Source of the DNA: an uncultured Collinsella sp.
Lineage (GTDB): Bacteria > Actinomycetota > Coriobacteriia > Coriobacteriales > Coriobacteriaceae
Reading direction: 5' to 3'
NCBI GenBank assembly: GCA_900756945.1
Contig: CAAELZ010000083.1
Location: 1 to 8,599, forward strand
Length of the DNA stretch: 8,599 nucleotides
Below the pieces are notes generated by a model. It saw only the letters and a list, made by a program, of their open reading frames with translations. It searched no databases and was not told the DNA's origin. Shown piece after piece: positions 5,643 through 8,599 of the stretch (positions within the stretch are counted from its first letter, which is position 1; each line of letters opens with the position of its first letter). Both the position numbers and the translations under genes were made by a program.

Positions 5643-5711
5643 TTGCGGACGGTCCGCGGCGCGAGTATTACAATGAAGACCCGTAAGATGTGGATAAACA
5701 ACTTCTACGGG
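5643..5711 (+). promoter_or_regulatory. Probable pyrG promoter and leader, with a palindrome in the spacer
   Basis: TTGCGG (5643-5648) and TACAAT (5669-5674) could be the -35 and -10, though the 20-base spacing is long. A 13-base palindrome, GCGGAC-G-GTCCGC (5645-5657), overlaps the -35 side and could be an operator. In the leader, CCCGTA (5680-5685) pairs with TACGGG (5706-5711), ending 18 bases before the pyrG start and close to its weak AGG ribosome site (5718-5720). I see no run of G or C at the likely transcript start of the kind used for pyrG control in Bacillus. Confidence 0.45.
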
Positions 5712-5729
5712 AAGCGCAGGTAACTCAAT

Positions 5730-7391
5730 ATGACCAAGCATGTGTTCGTAACCGGTGGCGTGGTTTCGTCCCTGGGCAAGGGTATCACCGCGGCCTCGCT
5801 GGGCCGTCTGCTCAAGTCGCGTGGCTACAAAGTAACGATGCAGAAGGCCGACCCGTATCTGAACGTCGACCCCGGTACCATGAGCCCGTTCCAGCATGGT
5901 GAGGTCTTTGTAACCGAGGATGGTTACGAGTCCGACCTGGACCTGGGTCATTACGAGCGCTTTATTGATGAGAACCTGACCCGCGATTCCAACTTTACGA
6001 CCGGTGCCATCTACAAAAGCCTAATCGCCCGCGAGCGTCGCGGCGACTTTTTGGGCGGTACCGTGCAGGTGATTCCCCACGTCACCAATGCCATTAAGGA
6101 CAAGTTCCGCCGCATCGAGGAGCAGACCGGCTCCGATGTAGTCATCACCGAGCTGGGCGGCACGATCGGCGACATCGAGTCCCAACCGTTTGTCGAGGCC
6201 ATCCGTCAGTACCGCAAGGAGGCCGGCCCCGAGAACGTCTGCTACATCCACGTGTCGCTCGTTCCCTATATCGCCGCCGCCCACGAGGTCAAGACCAAGC
6301 CTACGCAGCATTCCGTCAAGGAGCTCCGCAGCTTTGGTATCCAGCCCGATATCATCGTACTGCGCTCCGACCACCATATCGATGACGCTATCCGCGGAAA
6401 GATCGCAAGCTTCTGCGACGTCGACACCGATTGCGTCTTTACCAACGAGGACTGCGCGAGCATTTACGATGTTCCGCAGCTGCTTGCCGAGCAGGACTTT
6501 GACCTGCGCATTTGCGAGCGCCTGGGTCTGGATCCGCGTGAGCGCGACATGAGCGAGTGGAACGAGTTCCTGCGCAAACAGAATCACGCCAACCATCACG
6601 CCGACAAGGTGAAGATCGCCGTCGTGGGTAAGTACACGCAGCTGCCCGATGCGTACCTGTCGGTTATCGAGGCCCTGCACCATGCGGGCGTCTTCTACGA
6701 TCGCCATGTGGACGTCCAGCTAGTCGACGGCGAGAGCCTCGATGAGCAGAATGTCTCCGAGGTTCTAGGCGACGCCTCGGGCATCCTGGTCCCCGGCGGC
6801 TTTGGCAAGCGCGCCCTGGAGGGCAAGATCCTCGCGGCCGAGTTTGCCCGTGAGCACAAGATTCCGTATCTGGGCATTTGCCTGGGTATGCAGGTCGCCG
6901 TGTGCGAGTTCGCCCGCAATGTCGTTGGCCTTGCCGGTGCCAGCTCCTCCGAGTTTGATCCGGACGGTCCGTATAGCGTCATCGATCTGATGAGCTCGCA
7001 GGAGGACGTGACCGAGAAGGGCGGCACCATGCGCCTGGGCGCCTATCCGTGCAAGCTCGCCGCCGATACTCTTGCTCGTGAGGCATATGGCGAGGAACTC
7101 GTCTACGAGCGTCACCGTCACCGCTTTGAGTTCAACAACGCCTTCCGCGACCAGCTCGAGGACGCCGGTTTGGTTATCTCGGGTCTGTCGCCCGACGAGC
7201 GCCTGGTCGAGATGGTCGAGCTGCCGCGCGACGTGCATCCGTGGTATGTGGCAACCCAGGCTCATCCCGAGTTCAAGAGCCGCCCGACCAACCCGCAGCC
7301 GCTGTTCCGCGAGTTCGTGCGCGCTTCGATCGGCCAGCACGAGGGTGTCGACCGTCTGCAGGTGACGCCCATGAACCTCGCTACGGACTAA
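5730..7391 (+). CDS. pyrG: CTP synthase (glutamine hydrolysing)
   Basis: This 553-residue cytoplasmic enzyme makes CTP from UTP, ATP and glutamine, the last step of pyrimidine nucleotide synthesis. The N-terminal synthetase domain opens with KHVFVTGGVVSSLGKGITAA (3-22), the ATP-binding loop. SPFQHGEVFVTEDGYESDLD (52-71) and ELGGTIGDIES (141-151) are typical of the UTP and metal site region. After a linker near 285-293, the class I glutamine amidotransferase domain has the oxyanion motif VPGGFG (354-359), nucleophile Cys384 in GICLGMQ, and His512/Glu514 in AHPEF. The domain order is complete and the length is normal. The ATG at 5730 has only a weak AGG site 9 bases upstream, but the N-terminal motif fixes the start. 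The xerD gene follows after two bases, so the pair is probably one transcript. Confidence 0.98.
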   Translation: MTKHVFVTGGVVSSLGKGITAASLGRLLKSRGYKVTMQKADPYLNVDPGTMSPFQHGEVFVTEDGYESDLDLGHYERFIDENLTRDSNFTTGAIYKSLIARERRGDFLGGTVQVIPHVTNAIKDKFRRIEEQTGSDVVITELGGTIGDIESQPFVEAIRQYRKEAGPENVCYIHVSLVPYIAAAHEVKTKPTQHSVKELRSFGIQPDIIVLRSDHHIDDAIRGKIASFCDVDTDCVFTNEDCASIYDVPQLLAEQDFDLRICERLGLDPRERDMSEWNEFLRKQNHANHHADKVKIAVVGKYTQLPDAYLSVIEALHHAGVFYDRHVDVQLVDGESLDEQNVSEVLGDASGILVPGGFGKRALEGKILAAEFAREHKIPYLGICLGMQVAVCEFARNVVGLAGASSSEFDPDGPYSVIDLMSSQEDVTEKGGTMRLGAYPCKLAADTLAREAYGEELVYERHRHRFEFNNAFRDQLEDAGLVISGLSPDERLVEMVELPRDVHPWYVATQAHPEFKSRPTNPQPLFREFVRASIGQHEGVDRLQVTPMNLATD

Positions 7392-7393
7392 GG

Positions 7394-8335
7394 GTGCCGG
7401 CGAATAAGGAACATACCGAAGCTACTCCCTCGTCGCTCGCCGTGGCGGCGGGGGAGTATCTCGATTACCTCGCGGTCGAGCGGGGCTTGGCGCGCAACAC
7501 GATTGCGGCCTATCGTCGTGACCTGACGACGTACTGCGCCTATCTGGAGCGGGCGGGTATTGTGTCTTTTGAAGAGGTGACCCGTCAGATCGTGGAGGGT
7601 TTTGTCGCCGATCGCCGCGACGGAGGCTATTCCGACGCCTCGGTGGAGCGTGCGCTTGCGGCCGTGAAGGGCCTGCATGCCTTTTTGGTGCGCGATGGGG
7701 CCGTGGCCCAAAACCCGACGGCGGCGTTGCGCCTGCCTAAAAAGGCTGAGCGTTTGCCGGAGTATCTATCGGTGGAGGATGTCTCGGTGCTGCTCGATCA
7801 AGACTTTCCCGAGGGCGAGATGGGACTGCGCGACCATGCCATCTTGGAAGTGCTCTACGGATGCGGTTTGCGTGTGAGTGAGCTGGTTGGGCTCGATGTG
7901 GGCGATATCCATATTGACGATGGCTTTGTACTCGTTCGCGGTAAGGGCTCAAAGGAACGCCTGTCCCCACTGGTGGGAAGCGCGGCGCGAGCTCTGACGC
8001 TCTATGTAACTGAGGGGCGTTCTCGCTTGGCGGCCCATGCCCGCGGAACCGAGACCTCGGCGGTCTTTTTAAATAAGAACGGACGTCGCCTGTCGCGCCA
8101 GGCCGTGCATGCGATATGCGAGCGGTATGGGCGTCAGGTGGGGCTGGTGGGGCTCCATCCCCATACCTTGCGCCACTCCTTTGCCACCCACATGCTCGCG
8201 GGTGGTGCCGACCTGCGTGTGCTGCAGGAGATTTTGGGCCATGCCGATATTTCGACCACGCAGGTCTACACGCATGTCGACCGAACGCAACTGACCGAGG
8301 TCTATCTGGCGGCGCATCCGCTGGCGCATCGTTAA
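7394..8335 (+). CDS. xerD: Tyrosine site-specific recombinase XerD
   Basis: This 313-residue recombinase is expected to act with XerC at the chromosomal dif site to resolve chromosome dimers at division. The N-terminal SAM-like core-binding domain spans about 17-105 (YLDYLAVERGLARNTIAAYRRDL region). The catalytic domain has Arg160 in GCGLRVSEL, Lys184 in RGKGSKER, His257 and Arg260 in HPHTLRHSFATH, His283 in LGHADISTTQ, and the nucleophile Tyr292 in VYTHV, so all active-site residues are present. The GTG start at 7394 is two bases after the pyrG stop, with no independent ribosome-binding site visible except sequence inside the pyrG end, which suggests translational coupling. A second in-frame GTG at 7442 is an alternative start. 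Assignment to XerD rather than XerC or another integrase rests on overall similarity and the pyrG neighbourhood. Confidence 0.9.
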   Translation: MPANKEHTEATPSSLAVAAGEYLDYLAVERGLARNTIAAYRRDLTTYCAYLERAGIVSFEEVTRQIVEGFVADRRDGGYSDASVERALAAVKGLHAFLVRDGAVAQNPTAALRLPKKAERLPEYLSVEDVSVLLDQDFPEGEMGLRDHAILEVLYGCGLRVSELVGLDVGDIHIDDGFVLVRGKGSKERLSPLVGSAARALTLYVTEGRSRLAAHARGTETSAVFLNKNGRRLSRQAVHAICERYGRQVGLVGLHPHTLRHSFATHMLAGGADLRVLQEILGHADISTTQVYTHVDRTQLTEVYLAAHPLAHR

Positions 8336-8345
8336 CACATCGCTG

Positions 8346-8363
8346 ACCTGTATATTTATAGGT
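8346..8363. repeat. AT-rich palindrome between xerD and the terminator hairpin
   Basis: ACCTGTA (8346-8352) and TATAGGT (8357-8363) are complementary with one wobble around a 4-base centre. It lies 11 bases after the xerD stop. It does not resemble a dif site, which would need longer half-sites of the XerC/XerD type. Its role is unknown. Confidence 0.35.
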
Positions 8364-8368
8364 ATTTG

Positions 8369-8438
8369 GGGACGGGCCCCAGATTGCCGTGGCGTGCTTT
8401 TGCGCGCGCATGGGCAATCTGGGGTCCGTCCCATTTTT
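8369..8438 (+). terminator. Long terminator or REP-like hairpin after xerD
   Basis: Bases 8369-8388 and 8413-8432 form a 20-bp stem with a single wobble and a 24-base loop, followed by A and TTTTT at 8434-8438. It is well placed to end the pyrG-xerD transcript, 34 bases after the xerD stop. The stem ends in GGGACGG and CCGTCCC, and this terminal GGGAC signature is common in REP-type intergenic hairpins. The element may therefore be a dispersed repeat that also works as a terminator. Confidence 0.75.
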
Positions 8439-8473
8439 CGCCACTTGGCGTCGCGGTGGTGGGCCGCACGTGC

Positions 8474-8599
8474 CTTGGGTGGGGGAGTTTGGGGGCGATG
8501 TGAACGGCATGTAAAGGGACGCAAAAATCGCCTCAAGGTCAACTTGAAGGTTGAGGTTCGCGGGCGTGGTTCTACAGGTGGCATCCCGCCGTTGCTGCA
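8474..8599 (+). other. Right-edge region: open frame and repeat cluster, no gene assigned
   Basis: One frame is open from a TTG at 8474 to the edge and reads, near its end, RKNRLKVNLKVEVRGRG. It has no ribosome-binding site, no recognisable family and weaker codon bias than the genes around it. The same stretch contains CCTCAA (8531-8536) and TTGAGG (8551-8556) flanking TCAACTTGA (8539-8547), so it may instead be a regulatory region for a gene starting beyond the window. Neither reading can be settled here. Confidence 0.2.

Noticed and set aside
8346..8363. dif recombination site next to xerD
   Set aside because: The palindrome is too short and its arms do not resemble XerC/XerD half-sites. 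Also, dif sites are normally near the replication terminus rather than beside xerD.
7737..8510. Minus-strand open frame of 257 codons opposite xerD
   Set aside because: It is antisense to an intact recombinase with all catalytic residues, crosses the terminator hairpin, and is rich in Pro/Arg/His without any domain.
1..8599. tRNA or rRNA genes, CRISPR arrays, insertion-sequence transposases or known riboswitches
   Set aside because: No regularly spaced repeat array, no transposase-like frame, and no RNA core that I recognise was seen while reading the intergenic regions.

Overview
The window is ordinary, gene-dense chromosome from a high-GC bacterium. Strong G/C bias at third codon positions, the arginine-deiminase cluster with a YfcC-type carrier, and pyrG followed immediately by xerD suggest an actinobacterium of the Coriobacteriia, most likely Collinsella or a close relative. 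That placement is inferred from gene content and style, not from a database match. All genes are on the + strand.

Layout. Positions 1-2871 carry part of an arginine fermentation (ADI) cluster: the 3' end of arcA, a complete catabolic ornithine carbamoyltransferase gene (arcB/argF), and a YfcC/DcuC-family membrane carrier that probably exchanges arginine for ornithine. The spacers between these genes hold hairpins, including a strong intrinsic terminator after arcB, so expression is probably stepped along the cluster. No carbamate kinase gene (arcC) is in the window. Positions 2872-3474 are a gene-free stretch of about 600 bases packed with inverted repeats, a terminator, two REP-like hairpins and a possible decayed fragment of a second YfcC gene. 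Positions 3475-4956 encode a DUF1846/UPF0371 protein of unknown function, with its own -10 element and terminator. Positions 5213-5551 encode a small winged-helix DNA-binding protein as an isolated transcription unit, with a long structured leader and a dyad over its putative -10. Positions 5730-8335 hold pyrG (CTP synthase) and xerD (tyrosine recombinase), two bases apart and probably co-transcribed. A 20-bp-stem hairpin with a T-run closes that unit. The last 160 bases hold no convincing gene, only a repeat cluster and a short open frame running off the edge.

How the genes work together. ArcA deiminates arginine to citrulline. The carbamoyltransferase phosphorolyses citrulline to ornithine and carbamoyl phosphate, and the carrier would export ornithine while importing arginine. 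ATP formation by carbamate kinase must be encoded elsewhere, perhaps upstream. The other genes are housekeeping or unknown and have no obvious functional link to this pathway.

I did not find an undescribed multi-gene system. The parts most worth a second look are the non-coding ones: the 2872-3367 intergenic region, the leader of the winged-helix gene, and the hairpin after xerD.
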